Below, piece after piece: positions 37,650 through 45,094 of a DNA stretch of 50,016 bases. The DNA is from Bradyrhizobium sp. 132 (GTDB lineage: Bacteria; Pseudomonadota; Alphaproteobacteria; Rhizobiales; Xanthobacteraceae). Each line of letters begins with the position of its first letter. The first letter of the stretch is position 1. The position numbers were made by a program, and so were the translations under genes. A model generated the notes under the pieces. The model saw only the letters and a program-made list of their open reading frames with translations, made no database searches and was not told the origin of the DNA. The DNA lies in contig NZ_JADPKY010000060.1 in NCBI RefSeq assembly GCF_023074185.1, positions 1-50,016 of the forward strand. The letters are read 5' to 3'.

Positions 37650-37759
37650 GGTTTCAACAGTTTGGCTACATCTGCGATGGAACTGTTGAAACCGTTGATT
37701 TTTAATGATAAATACGGTTTCAACAGTGAGGACGTCAAACTAATCGAAGTGTTGAAACC
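37650..37759. repeat. Two equally spaced 12-bp inverted-repeat pairs before the nucleotidyltransferase gene
   Basis: GGTTTCAACAGT at 37650-37661 and 37716-37727; its complement ACTGTTGAAACC at 37682-37693 and, with one change (AGTGTTGAAACC), at 37748-37759. Each pair is separated by 20 bases and the whole unit repeats every 66 bases. The inner copies also make a perfect 12-bp stem, CTGTTGAAACCG with CGGTTTCAACAG, around an AT-rich 20-base loop. The last copy touches the ATG at 37760. This resembles a multi-site operator for autoregulation. Confidence 0.75.
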
Positions 37760-38803
37760 ATGGATTTTCAAGAGCTTAACAATGATCAGCGCCGCGAGGT
37801 GGTCAATAGCCAGCAGCGCTTTCAGGCCTTGCGGGATGCCAAGGAGGCGTACGATGCTCATCGCGGTTCCCTGACCTGGATTGAGTCCAAAGGCCACGAA
37901 TACCTCGTCCGGAGCTACTACGATAAAGCGGGCCTCCGAAAGCAAAGCTCGCTCGGCACGCGCTCGGCCGAAACCGAAAAAATGAAGGTCGACTTCGAGG
38001 CTAAGCGAGCAGCGGCGGAAAACCGACTGAGGAACTTGCGCGACACGATGGACCGTCAAGCCGCGGTCAATCGCGCACTCGGCTTGGGTCGCGTCCCTCT
38101 GATCGGTGCCCGCATCATGCGCGCTCTCGATGGCTTCGGAATGTTAGGTTCCGGCATTCGGATTCTCGGAACAAACGCCATCTACGCTTATGAGGCCTCC
38201 TCCGGCGTCAGAATCGATCCTGGCTTGGCCACGACGGAAGACATCGATCTTCTGTTCGACGCGCGCGGCGGCCTTACGTTTGTGGCGGACGACGACGTTT
38301 CCGAGTCTTCGTTGCTGAAGATACTCCAACGTGTCGACACCAGCTTCGAGCGCGCCAAGCAGACGTTCCGCGCCGTAAACCGGGACGGCTATCTCGTCGA
38401 TCTGATCAAACCTATGCAGAGCCCTCCTTGGAAGAAGGCCCCGGATAAAATCGGCTCGGACCCCGAAGACCTGACTGCCGTTCAAATCGAAGGACTCGAT
38501 TGGCTGCAGAATTCGCCGGCTTTCGAGGCAACCGCGATCGACGAGAAGGGCGAACCGGTGCGCATCGTCGCTCCAGACCCGCGGGTTTGGGCCGCCCATA
38601 AGCTTTGGTTGTCCCGGCGTGCGGACAGGGAGCCGCTCAAGCGACAACGAGATGCAGCACAGGCGGAAGCCGTCGGGGCTCTGGTCGCGAACTATCTCAC
38701 TCACCTCCCATTCGACGCAGAGCAGCTGAAGATGCTTCCGAAAGAAGTGGTAGACAGCGCGGAGCCGCTTTTCGCTAAGAAAGACACCGCGGCCCGCGCC
38801 TAA
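37760..38803 (+). CDS. GSU2403-type nucleotidyltransferase-fold protein
   Basis: A 347-residue protein from ATG 37760. The N-terminal 100 residues are charged and helical (RSYYDKAGLRKQSSLGTRSA, FEAKRAAAENRLRNLRDTMD). A nucleotidyltransferase core follows: GTNAIYAYEASSGVRID and the metal-binding TTEDIDLLFDARGG (D161-x-D163). The C-terminal part has DPRVWAAHKLWLSRRADREP, typical of this family, whose members sit in accessory regions and resemble toxin-type minimal nucleotidyltransferases. The function is unknown. The start codon directly follows the last inverted repeat, so a protein bound there would block both transcription and ribosome access. No ribosome binding site is visible, consistent with a leaderless or tightly controlled start. 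Confidence 0.75.
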   Translation: MDFQELNNDQRREVVNSQQRFQALRDAKEAYDAHRGSLTWIESKGHEYLVRSYYDKAGLRKQSSLGTRSAETEKMKVDFEAKRAAAENRLRNLRDTMDRQAAVNRALGLGRVPLIGARIMRALDGFGMLGSGIRILGTNAIYAYEASSGVRIDPGLATTEDIDLLFDARGGLTFVADDDVSESSLLKILQRVDTSFERAKQTFRAVNRDGYLVDLIKPMQSPPWKKAPDKIGSDPEDLTAVQIEGLDWLQNSPAFEATAIDEKGEPVRIVAPDPRVWAAHKLWLSRRADREPLKRQRDAAQAEAVGALVANYLTHLPFDAEQLKMLPKEVVDSAEPLFAKKDTAARA

Positions 38804-38814
38804 CAGTCAGGTTC

Positions 38815-38965
38815 GAAAGACCGAGGCCGGCATATCCGGCGCCGATCATCGGCGGCACCATGATGGTGATCCGCATGATGCTGCTGCTCATCGGCATGCC
38901 GACGATCATCGTGAGCGGCATCATCACCGGCATCATCATCCCCATCCCCAGCATCAGCATGGGCG
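38815..38965 (-). other. Methionine-rich hydrophobic open frame
   Basis: On the minus strand this low-complexity stretch reads MLMLGMGMMMPVMMPLTMIV, GMPMSSSIMRITIMVPPMIG: 14 methionines in about 39 residues. The opposite strand is open too and Ile-rich, because the DNA is an imperfect CAT/ATC repeat. It could be a small membrane protein or simply decayed repeat DNA. Confidence 0.3.
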
Positions 38966-38978
38966 CCGCCGCGGACTT

Positions 38979-39566
38979 GTGGGGGCCACTTTCATCAAGC
39001 GCGACATGGCGATCCTGGCGACCAGCGTCCGGGACTGGGCCGACCGCACCAGGCGGCTGGCCGCGCGCGTGCCGGAACTCGACGTCTTTTCGCAAGGTTT
39101 GGTCGATCGCGAAAACGGCGGGTGGAAGATCATCGACAAGGGGCGGACCGTGCTCGAATTCATGGAGGGGCGCAAGGTCGTCGATGTGCCGGTCGAGGTG
39201 GCTGCGGCTCAGACGGTCATTGCGCCCGCGCCTCCGCTGCCGCCGCTCGCGAAGGAAGCGAGCGAGTCCGAGCGAACGCGTCTTGACCCGCAGCCGTTCA
39301 AATATCCAGCGATGGCAGCCGCCGTCCACACCTTAGGCTTCGCCGGGTCCGGAGAAGATGGACGCCGGTGGCGTCGTCCGCGGTACCGGCAGCGGACGCT
39401 CGGCCGCTGCAGGGCGGGGTGGCTGATCGCTCTTCGCATCGTATCGCTTGGCGAGATCCAGCAGGCGTCGCCTGGTGAACGGATCGGCCTTCTCGGCGAG
39501 GGTCCGGACCCGATGGGCGAGGCCCTGGTAGACTTCCTGCTCCATGACACAACCCCACGACATTAA
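38979..39566 (+). CDS. Hypothetical protein, probably an N-terminally truncated fragment
   Basis: The open frame is 195 residues, but only the first 110 or so look real: RDMAILATSVRDWADRTRRL, VPELDVFSQGLVDRENGGWK, IIDKGRTVLEFMEGR, then a proline-rich linker (APAPPLPPLAKEASESERT). The part after about 39300 overlaps the minus-strand gene at 39333-39545 and is Arg-rich shadow sequence. The GTG at 38979 lacks a ribosome binding site and the N-terminus is probably lost. I do not recognise a domain with known function. Confidence 0.45.
   Translation: MGATFIKRDMAILATSVRDWADRTRRLAARVPELDVFSQGLVDRENGGWKIIDKGRTVLEFMEGRKVVDVPVEVAAAQTVIAPAPPLPPLAKEASESERTRLDPQPFKYPAMAAAVHTLGFAGSGEDGRRWRRPRYRQRTLGRCRAGWLIALRIVSLGEIQQASPGERIGLLGEGPDPMGEALVDFLLHDTTPRH
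39333..39545 (-). CDS. Small hypothetical protein
   Basis: A 70-residue protein starting MEQEVYQGLAHRVRTLAEKA, followed by DPFTRRRLLDLAKRYDAKSD and a Pro-rich tail. ATG 39545 is chosen over ATG 39563 because the sequence becomes typical there. Short proteins of this form (ADPFTRRRLLDLA-x-RYD) occur in many copies in Bradyrhizobium; no function is known. Confidence 0.65.
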   Translation of the reverse strand: MEQEVYQGLAHRVRTLAEKADPFTRRRLLDLAKRYDAKSDQPPRPAAAERPLPVPRTTPPASIFSGPGEA

Positions 39567-39649
39567 TCGGCGGAGTTGAGTATGCCGATGCCCTGGGAGT
39601 CAAGAACGGCGGGGGCTTGGTGCCACTCGGCGTGGTCCGTGGCAATCGC

Positions 39650-39802
39650 TCAGAAGAGGGCGGACCAGAGGTCCGGGAAGACCATGGCTGCTGAGAGGGA
39701 TAGCAACAGCCCGGCGCCGCAGAAGATCGCGACCGCCTTGAGTTCTTCGACGTCCTTGTCCGTGCCGGTCGCGCGTGCCAGCGCCTTGGCCGCCCATTCC
39801 AT
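39650..39802 (-). CDS. Small single-pass membrane protein
   Basis: A 50-residue protein, MEWAAKALARATGTDKDVEE followed by one transmembrane helix (AVAIFCGAGLLLSLSAAMVF). ATG 39802 has AGAGGAG upstream at a suitable distance, whereas the open frame extends further without support. Such small membrane proteins are common in Bradyrhizobium and unassigned. Confidence 0.65.
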   Translation of the reverse strand: MEWAAKALARATGTDKDVEELKAVAIFCGAGLLLSLSAAMVFPDLWSALF

Positions 39803-39973
39803 GGTTCGGTCTCCTCTGAAAACCACCCACCAGCCGTAGCAGCTCCTCCCGCTACCGCGTGTGAACTGGCTCTCACGCGCCAGCACCTGATTGTTGCGAG
39901 CTCGGTCTCGCGCGGGGAGGGCTAACGGTGGCTCGCAGCCTCTTTCGGGCGTCAGAGATCGGCCCCGGCTGCA

Positions 39974-39990
39974 CCCGAAAATTTTTCGGG
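39974..39990. promoter_or_regulatory. Perfect AT-centred palindrome before the hsp20 promoter
   Basis: CCCGAAAATTTTTCGGG, an 8-bp inverted repeat around one T, ends five bases before the heat-shock -35 box. It could be an operator or an upstream terminator. Confidence 0.45.
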
Positions 39991-39994
39991 CCGA

Positions 39995-40026
39995 CCCTTG
40001 AAACCAAAACCAGTTTTTCTAATTTC
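39995..40026 (+). promoter_or_regulatory. RpoH-type heat-shock promoter
   Basis: CCCTTGAAA (39995-40003) matches the sigma-32 -35 element CTTGAAA, and TTCTAATTT about 17 bases later can serve as the -10. Transcription would start near 40032, leaving a leader of about 108 nt. Confidence 0.65.
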
Positions 40027-40031
40027 TCAGT

Positions 40032-40142
40032 CGCCACCGCAGGGTGGCTTCCGGGTGCCTTTTGGGCCCGGGGTCCCAGACGGGCACCGGTCGTGTCCGG
40101 TGCCGTTCGTAACCATTTTGCTCCTTGGAGGATCTGGCTATG
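40032..40142 (+). promoter_or_regulatory. ROSE-type RNA thermometer in the hsp20 leader
   Basis: The leader ends TTTTGCTCCTTGGAGGATCT just before the ATG. TTGCTCC opposite GGAGGA is the hallmark of ROSE elements, in which the U-x-GCU strand masks the Shine-Dalgarno sequence at low temperature. Upstream lie two GC-rich hairpins (around CACCGCAGGGTGGCTTCCGG and GGGCACC...GGTGCC). Size, position and target gene type all fit; ROSE was first described in Bradyrhizobium small heat-shock genes. Confidence 0.8.
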
Positions 40143-40594
40143 CGCAGCTACGACTTTTCACCGCTCTGGCGTTCGACCATCGGCTTCGACCGCCTTTTCG
40201 ACCTCGCGGAATCCGCCCAGCGGGCCGCTGAGGACAATTATCCCCGTACAACATTGAACGGCTCGGCGATGATCGCTACCAGATCTCGCTCGCGGTCGCC
40301 GGCTTCTCGCCCGAGGAGATCTCGGTCACGGCCGAGCACAACGTCGTCACCATCGAGGGCAACAAACCCGAAAAGGCCGAGCGCGAGTACCTCTATCGCG
40401 GTATCTCGAACCGTCCCTTCAAGCGTCAGTTCAACCTGGCGGACTATGTCCAGGTCAAGGCCGCGGCCTTCGACAATGGCCTGCTCAAGATCGAACTCGT
40501 CCGCGAGATTCCTGAGGCCATGAAGCCGCGCCGGATCGCCATCAACGGCGCCGCGCCCGACAATCTCCATCAGCTCGAAGCCAAGGCGGCTTGA
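40140..40594 (+). pseudogene. Small heat-shock protein Hsp20, one-base frameshift
   Basis: ATG 40140 follows TTGGAGGA. The first frame reads MRSYDFSPLWRSTIGFDRLF and continues to AAEDNYP; the alpha-crystallin domain then continues in another frame: YNIERLGDDRYQISLAVAGF, SPEEISVTAEHNVVTIEGNK, YLYRGISNRPFKRQFNLADY, DNGLLKIELVREIPEAMKPR. The span is 455 bases, one short of a multiple of three. The loss is in the C run at 40242-40245 (CCCC where CCCCC would keep the frame). Promoter, thermometer and terminator are intact, so a recent mutation or a homopolymer sequencing error is likely. The intact product would be an ATP-independent chaperone. Confidence 0.85.
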
Positions 40595-40603
40595 GCGGAC
40601 GCA

Positions 40604-40633
40604 AACGGGAGCCACTTCGCTGCGGCTCCCGTT
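40604..40633 (+). terminator. Terminator after hsp20
   Basis: AACGGGAGCC (40604-40613), a 10-base loop, GGCTCCCGTT (40624-40633): a perfect 10-bp stem ending in TT. It lies ten bases after the hsp20 stop and before the next small gene. Confidence 0.6.
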
Positions 40634-40660
40634 ATTGATCGTCTTCGAATGGAGGAAATC

Positions 40661-40981
40661 ATGCGGCCGACGACCACGACCGACGACAATGTCTTTGACT
40701 TCCAGGCTATCCTGCATCCCGGCACCGTCTTCGAACATCCGAAGGACGTGGTCGCCCACCCCGCCCTGACGCTGGCAGAAAAGCGGGCCATCCTCGCGTC
40801 CTGGGCCTCGGACGCTTCGGCCATCGCCTCCTGCCCGGCGCTGCGGGCTCCGGAGGGACTGAAGGCACCCGTCAGCATCGACGCCATCCTTGACGCTCTC
40901 TGCGAACTGGACGGCGGCCCTCGCAATCCGCCCGGCGGCAAGCCGAAGCGCCGCTTCTCGGTGTCGCGGCTGGCGGCGTGA
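40661..40981 (+). CDS. Small conserved hypothetical protein downstream of hsp20
   Basis: A 106-residue protein. ATG 40661 has GGAGGA a few bases upstream; an in-frame ATG at 40649 overlaps that site and is less likely. The sequence FDFQAILHPGTVFEHPKDVV, AHPALTLAEKRAILASWASD, ASAIASCPALRAP is of a kind I associate with heat-shock and stress gene neighbourhoods in Bradyrhizobium and relatives; the C-terminus is basic (KPKRRFSVSRLAA). Function unknown. A 65-residue basic frame from ATG 41013 follows but is not well supported. Confidence 0.7.
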   Translation: MRPTTTTDDNVFDFQAILHPGTVFEHPKDVVAHPALTLAEKRAILASWASDASAIASCPALRAPEGLKAPVSIDAILDALCELDGGPRNPPGGKPKRRFSVSRLAA

Positions 40982-41218
40982 AGGACGCAGTCATGCGGAC
41001 AGTTCAATCGGCATGACAGAGCCTCGCCCAGGCCGAAAGCACGGCTGGGCGAGGCGGCTGCAGCAGGACGCGGACGCTTGGCGCAACGATAGAAGCAGGC
41101 CGGTCCGGGCCCGCCACCGGCACGCGGGCGGGGTGCGGGCCATCCCTGTCGTCGTCAAGCGTGCTCGCGTCGGCAGCGCTGGCAGCTGGGATCTGGAGGC
41201 GCAGTGACGCCGGTCGCG

Positions 41219-41414
41219 TCAGGCGGACGCCGCTTTCCGTAGAGTGTCCCGCTCGCGACAGAGATCGTCGACCTTCGCCCGCATTCTCGAGAGCAGCAGT
41301 TCGGCTGACGCTGTCGGCACGCTGGCCCGCTGCAGCATCCCGATCTCCCGCTCCTGGGCGCGGAGTTGCCCGCGCATGCGCGTGATCTCGCCACGGAGCC
41401 AGTCGAGCTTCACA
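41219..41414 (-). CDS. Small coiled-coil protein
   Basis: A 64-residue highly charged helical protein, VKLDWLRGEITRMRGQLRAQ, EREIGMLQRASVPTASAELL, LSRMRAKVDDLCRERDTLRK. The GTG at 41414 overlaps the stop of the upstream gene (GTGA), so the two are translationally coupled. Heptad-like spacing suggests a coiled coil. No function known. Confidence 0.65.
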
Positions 41415-41632
41415 GCGCGCTTAGGTCGTCGCCGAACTTCCGGATCAGCGTGGCGTCGGTGAAGTCGCCGCTGGGCGGATCTCCGGTCCGCGAGATGACC
41501 GGGCTTCCGGGATAGCGCCTCCGCCCGCATGACCGCGGCATTGGCGCTGAAGCACTCCGTTGCCTCCCCGGCGGCCACGCCGTCGTCGGAGAAAACGAAC
41601 GGTAGAGCGACATAATAGGTCACGTCAGCCAT
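41410..41632 (-). pseudogene. Small hypothetical protein with a frameshift
   Basis: From ATG 41632 the frame reads MADVTYYVALPFVFSDDGVA, AGEATECFSANAAVMRAEAL, SRKPGH; the continuation SRTGDPPSGDFTDATLIRKF, GDDLSAL ends in a different frame at 41410. The two join into one protein of about 75-80 residues of a kind frequent in Bradyrhizobium. A short deletion near 41490-41510 explains the shift. The downstream coiled-coil gene is coupled to its stop. Confidence 0.65.
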
Positions 41633-41654
41633 CATAGGTCACGTGTCAGCCATC
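41615..41654. repeat. Tandem duplication at a start region
   Basis: ATAGGTCACGTCAGCCATC (41615-41633) is followed at once by ATAGGTCACGTGTCAGCCATC (41634-41654), the same unit with an extra GT. It spans the start of the minus-strand gene above (CAT is its ATG) and the stop of the gene at 41646-41876, so one copy encodes the start MADVTY and the other overlaps a stop. Confidence 0.8.
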
Positions 41655-41876
41655 TGCCTCATCATTGCGTTCGCGCGGCCCTGGAAGTCGCCCCCGGGCG
41701 TAGCCGGTCGACACCTTCGAGCGGAGCTCGTTGAGCTGCACCTCCAGAAACTCGTTCGCGACCATAGGACCTTCACGGGTTTTCCGGGCATCGCCGCCGC
41801 AAGCCGCTATCGCCTGGTCGGCGGCGGCATCGAAATCGTCGACGGCGGGAATAGTCCGATCGGGACCAGCTTTCAT
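41646..41876 (-). CDS. Small hypothetical protein
   Basis: A 76-residue protein, with FDAAADQAIAACGGDARKTR and VANEFLEVQLNELRSKVSTG followed by YARGRLPGPRERNDEADG. The pattern (DQAIAACGGDAR, ANEFLE, STGYARGR) recalls short Bradyrhizobium proteins found near small stress genes. It lies just upstream of the MADVTY gene in the same direction, so 41876-41219 may be one transcript. Function unknown. Confidence 0.65.
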   Translation of the reverse strand: MKAGPDRTIPAVDDFDAAADQAIAACGGDARKTREGPMVANEFLEVQLNELRSKVSTGYARGRLPGPRERNDEADG

Positions 41877-42162
41877 GCTTTTATGTTCCCGTTTCGTTCA
41901 TTCGAGTCAAGAGGCTTCCCCGTCCGAATTCCCAGGGCGCGGCGGCCGTCGGCGGATGAATCTCGGGGATGAGCCTGCGAAGGAAGCCGCGAAGAAGCCC
42001 GCGGCCGGCACGGGACGGAAGTCGGCTTAATTTCAGTTTTCGAGTCCGTCCGTCGCGCCGTTGTTGCCGGATCGGATCGTGTAGCCGCTCCCGACCGAGG
42101 AGCCATTGGTCTTTTGCGGGGTTAGGTCGGAGTCGATTTCAAAAACATCGAAAGGGAACCGC

Positions 42163-42729
42163 ATGGATCAGCCCCGCGACGTCGCCGTGATCGTCGGTAG
42201 CCTCCGGAAGGCTTCGATCAATCGCATGGTGGCCAATGCGCTCGCTGAACTGGCGCCAGCCGGACTAAAGCTGGGCATCGTCGAGATCGGCCAACTGCCG
42301 CTCTACAACCAGGACGGCGATGACGATCCGCCAGCGGAATGGACGGCGTTCCGCGAGCGTGTACGGGCGGCGGATTCCGTCCTTTTTGTCACCCCCGAGT
42401 ACAATCGCTCGGTGCCTGCCGCGTTGAAGAACGCCCTGGATGTGGGATCGCGGCCCTACGGCAAGAGCGCCTGGAGCGGCAAGCCTGGCGCTGTCGTCAG
42501 CGCCTCGCCGGGCGGCATCGGCGGCTTCGGCGCCAACCATCATCTGAGACAGTCGTTGGTATTCCTCGACGTGCCCGCGATGCCGCAACCGGAAGCTTAT
42601 ATCGGCGGCGCCGACAGACTGTTCGACGCGGACGGAAAGCTGGTCAACGAGGAAACGCGGAAATTCCTTCAGGGCTTCATGCAGTCCTATGCCGCGTGGG
42701 TGTCCGCTAACACCTCCAACCGGGCTTAG
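42163..42729 (+). CDS. NADPH-dependent FMN reductase family protein
   Basis: A 188-residue flavodoxin-like oxidoreductase. ATG 42163 has AAAGGGA upstream. It has the FMN-phosphate loop VIVGSLRKASINRMVANAL, the strand-loop LFVTPEYNRSVPAALKNALD, and KPGAVVSASPGGIGGFGANH. Members reduce FMN, quinones, chromate or azo dyes with NAD(P)H in the cytoplasm; the substrate here is not determined. Monocistronic, with about 100 bases to the amidohydrolase gene. Confidence 0.9.
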   Translation: MDQPRDVAVIVGSLRKASINRMVANALAELAPAGLKLGIVEIGQLPLYNQDGDDDPPAEWTAFRERVRAADSVLFVTPEYNRSVPAALKNALDVGSRPYGKSAWSGKPGAVVSASPGGIGGFGANHHLRQSLVFLDVPAMPQPEAYIGGADRLFDADGKLVNEETRKFLQGFMQSYAAWVSANTSNRA

Positions 42730-42830
42730 GGGCCCTCTGCAAGCCAGCGCTATTCCGGCTCGATCTGCTTGCGCCGGATTGTGAAAAGGGAAAAGCTTCC
42801 TTTGCTTCAAGTCCTGCGATGGAGTGGCCC

Positions 42831-44078
42831 ATGTCCGATCCCGCACTAGGCAACCTTGACGCAATGCTTCCCGACCTGGCCGAACTCTACAAGGATGTGC
42901 ATTCGCATCCCGAGTTGTCGATGCAGGAGATCCGCACGGCGACGTTGGCGGTCGACCGACTTCGCGCCGCGGGTTTCGAAGTCACGGCGGGCGTCGGCAA
43001 GACCGGCGTGGTCGGCTTGCTACGGAACGGCGAGGGACCGACGGTCATGCTGCGCGCGGACATGGACGCACTGCCCGTGGAGGAAGCAACCGGGCTTGCC
43101 TACGCCAGCAAGATCACGGCGAAAGACCGCGACGGAAACACCGTCCCCGTCAGTCATATGTGCGGTCACGACATGCACGTAACTTGGCTTGTAGGCGCCA
43201 CCCGATTGCTCGCCGAGGCCCCGACCACCTGGCACGGGACGATCATGGCGGTCTTTCAGCCAGGCGAGGAAACGGCAGAAGGCGCGCAGGCTATGATCGA
43301 CGACGGCTTGTTCAAGCGATTCCCGAAGCCCGATGTAATTCTTGGACAGCATGTCATGGTTGGGCCGTCGGGCACCGTTGCCGGACGTGCAGGTGCGATC
43401 ACCTCCGCCGCCGACAGCTTGCAGATTCGCCTGTTCGGTCGCGGCGCGCACGGGTCGATGCCGCAGGCGAGCATCGATCCGGTGGTGATGGCGGCGGCCA
43501 CCGTGCTGCGGCTGCAGACCATCGTTTCGCGCGAGATCGCCGCTGCGGAAGCTGCAGTCGTGACTATCGGCGTCCTGCAGGCGGGGACGAAAGAAAACGT
43601 CATTCCGGACGAGGCCATCATCAAGCTGAACGTGCGGACTTTCGATGCCGGAGTAAGGACGCGCGTCCTGGCTGCCATCGAGCGGATCGTCAATGCCGAG
43701 GCGGCGGCCTCCGGCGCCCCTCGCAAACCGGAGATCACCTCGCTGGACCACTATCCTCTCAACGTGAACGACCGGGATGCCAGCGAACGCGTGGTGGGCG
43801 CATTCCGGGGTCATTTCGGCAGCGAACGGGTAAGGGCAACGGGACCCGCCCCTGCGAGCGAGGACTTCGGGTCGTTCGGGACCGAATGGCACGTGCCCTC
43901 GGTTTTCTGGTTTGTCGGCGGTACCGATCCGGAGACCTACGCCAAGGCGAAAGCGGCGAACAAGCTCACCGAGTTGCCAGTGAACCACAGTCCGAAATTC
44001 GCACCTGTTCTGCACCCCACCCTGCAAACCGGCGTGGAGGCGCTGGTAGTCGCGGCTCGCGCCTGGTTGCCGGCATAG
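42831..44078 (+). CDS. M20-family amidohydrolase (N-acyl-amino-acid/hippurate hydrolase type)
   Basis: A 415-residue metal-dependent aminoacylase. The metal and catalytic motifs are present: RADMDALPVEEATG, SHMCGHDMHVTWLVGAT, FQPGEETAEGAQAM and the dimerisation-domain motif GRGAHGSMPQASIDPVVMAA, plus PASEDFGSFG near the end. It would remove an acyl group from N-acyl amino acids or related amides in the cytoplasm; indole-3-acetyl amino acid hydrolysis is possible for plant-associated bacteria but not shown by sequence. ATG 42831 has GGAG a few bases upstream. The next gene starts 15 bases after its stop. Confidence 0.93.
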   Translation: MSDPALGNLDAMLPDLAELYKDVHSHPELSMQEIRTATLAVDRLRAAGFEVTAGVGKTGVVGLLRNGEGPTVMLRADMDALPVEEATGLAYASKITAKDRDGNTVPVSHMCGHDMHVTWLVGATRLLAEAPTTWHGTIMAVFQPGEETAEGAQAMIDDGLFKRFPKPDVILGQHVMVGPSGTVAGRAGAITSAADSLQIRLFGRGAHGSMPQASIDPVVMAAATVLRLQTIVSREIAAAEAAVVTIGVLQAGTKENVIPDEAIIKLNVRTFDAGVRTRVLAAIERIVNAEAAASGAPRKPEITSLDHYPLNVNDRDASERVVGAFRGHFGSERVRATGPAPASEDFGSFGTEWHVPSVFWFVGGTDPETYAKAKAANKLTELPVNHSPKFAPVLHPTLQTGVEALVVAARAWLPA

Positions 44079-44092
44079 CGCCGGACGGCATC

Positions 44093-44707
44093 ATGGAAGC
44101 GCTTCCGCTTGTGCTTGATCTGGCCGGTACCTTTGTCTTCGCGCTCAGCGGGGCGCTGGCGGGGGTCAAGCGAAAATTGGACTTGTTCGGCATTCTGGTG
44201 CTGTCGTTCGCGGCGGCCAATTCGGGCGGCATCACCCGGGATCTCCTGATCGGCGTCGTTCCTCCCGGCGCTATCGCCGACTGGCGCTACCTCGGCGTAT
44301 CGCTCCTCGCTGGTGTCATCACGTTCTTCTTCTCTTCCTTGATCGTGCGGATGTCGAACGCGGTCCTCATCTTCGACGCCGCAGGTCTCGCGCTTTTCGC
44401 CGTCACCGGCGCATCGAAGGCAATGGCTCACGGGCTGAATCCGCTCATGGCCATAGTGCTGGGCATGGTCACCGGGATCGGCGGCGGGATGGTGCGTGAC
44501 GTGCTGCTCGCCGAGATTCCTACTGTGCTCCGTGCAGAGCTATATGCGGTCGCGGCGCTTGCGGCCGCGGCCATCGTGGTGGTTGGACACATGTTGCAGT
44601 TGCCAGTCGCGCCGGTGACGGCGGTGGCGCTGATTTCATGCTTCTCGCTGCGCGTCATGGCAATGAAGCGTGGCTGGCGACTTCCGATTGCGAAGTTCAT
44701 GGAATAG
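44093..44707 (+). CDS. TRIC/UPF0126 (YicG-like) membrane protein
   Basis: A 204-residue inner-membrane protein with seven hydrophobic segments formed by an internal repeat. Both repeats carry the family's glycine-rich loop: ANSGGITRDLLIG in the first and GIGGGMVRDVLLA in the second, after DLAGTFVFALSGALAGVKR and DAAGLALFAVTGASKAMA. Prokaryotic TRIC proteins are trimeric potassium-type cation channels; some UPF0126 members are linked to amino-acid (glycine) transport. ATG 44093 lies 15 bases after the amidohydrolase stop, so the two may be cotranscribed. Confidence 0.88.
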   Translation: MEALPLVLDLAGTFVFALSGALAGVKRKLDLFGILVLSFAAANSGGITRDLLIGVVPPGAIADWRYLGVSLLAGVITFFFSSLIVRMSNAVLIFDAAGLALFAVTGASKAMAHGLNPLMAIVLGMVTGIGGGMVRDVLLAEIPTVLRAELYAVAALAAAAIVVVGHMLQLPVAPVTAVALISCFSLRVMAMKRGWRLPIAKFME

Positions 44708-44853
44708 TGCGACCCCGGCCGGCCAAACGCGTTCGGAGGTTCGGAGAGGTGCTAGTCGGCGATCGCCAGCCGCTGTCGATCGCCTTGCGCTGCACACGGA
44801 ACGGAGTGTGTTCGAGTCCGTTGCACCCTTAACCTTCAGGATGGAGAACGCTC

Positions 44854-45081
44854 ATGAGATTGATTGTGGCAGCGGCTTGCGCGGCCGCCATTTCGCTCGC
44901 TTTCGCACCCGGCGCGGACGCCAAGGGCTGCATCAAGGGGGCCATCGTCGGCGGCGTCGCCGGGCACATGGCGGGACACGGCAAGCTCGGCGCTGCGGCC
45001 GGCTGCGTCGTCGGTCATCACGAAGCCAACAAGACCGACGCCAACAAGGCCAACGCACAGGCGCCTGCGGACCGGAAGTGA
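44854..45081 (+). CDS. Small secreted glycine-zipper protein
   Basis: A 75-residue protein with a signal peptide (MRLIVAAACAAAISLAFAPG, ADA) and a Gly-rich mature part GCIKGAIVGGVAGHMAGHGK, LGAAAGCVVGHHEA. The repeated G-x3-G spacing is a glycine zipper, which can pack in membranes or oligomerise. GGATGGAGAACG precedes the ATG. No known function; similar small exported proteins are frequent in Bradyrhizobium. Confidence 0.75.
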   Translation: MRLIVAAACAAAISLAFAPGADAKGCIKGAIVGGVAGHMAGHGKLGAAAGCVVGHHEANKTDANKANAQAPADRK

Positions 45082-45094
45082 TCCACCAGCGCTA

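Noticed and set aside
37650..37759. CRISPR-like array
   Set aside because: Repeats are 12 bp, alternate in orientation and number only four; there are no cas genes or unique 30-bp spacers. No CRISPR array was found elsewhere.
43020..44027. 335-codon minus-strand open frame opposite the amidohydrolase
   Set aside because: Shadow; the plus strand has the M20 metal-ligand motifs.
43160..44092. Extended start for the TRIC/UPF0126 protein far upstream
   Set aside because: That part overlaps the amidohydrolase in another frame and is Arg-rich; the family begins at ATG 44093.
44795..44835. Second tRNA-like string (GTGTTCGAGTCC) before the glycine-zipper gene
   Set aside because: No cloverleaf can be drawn around it by eye.
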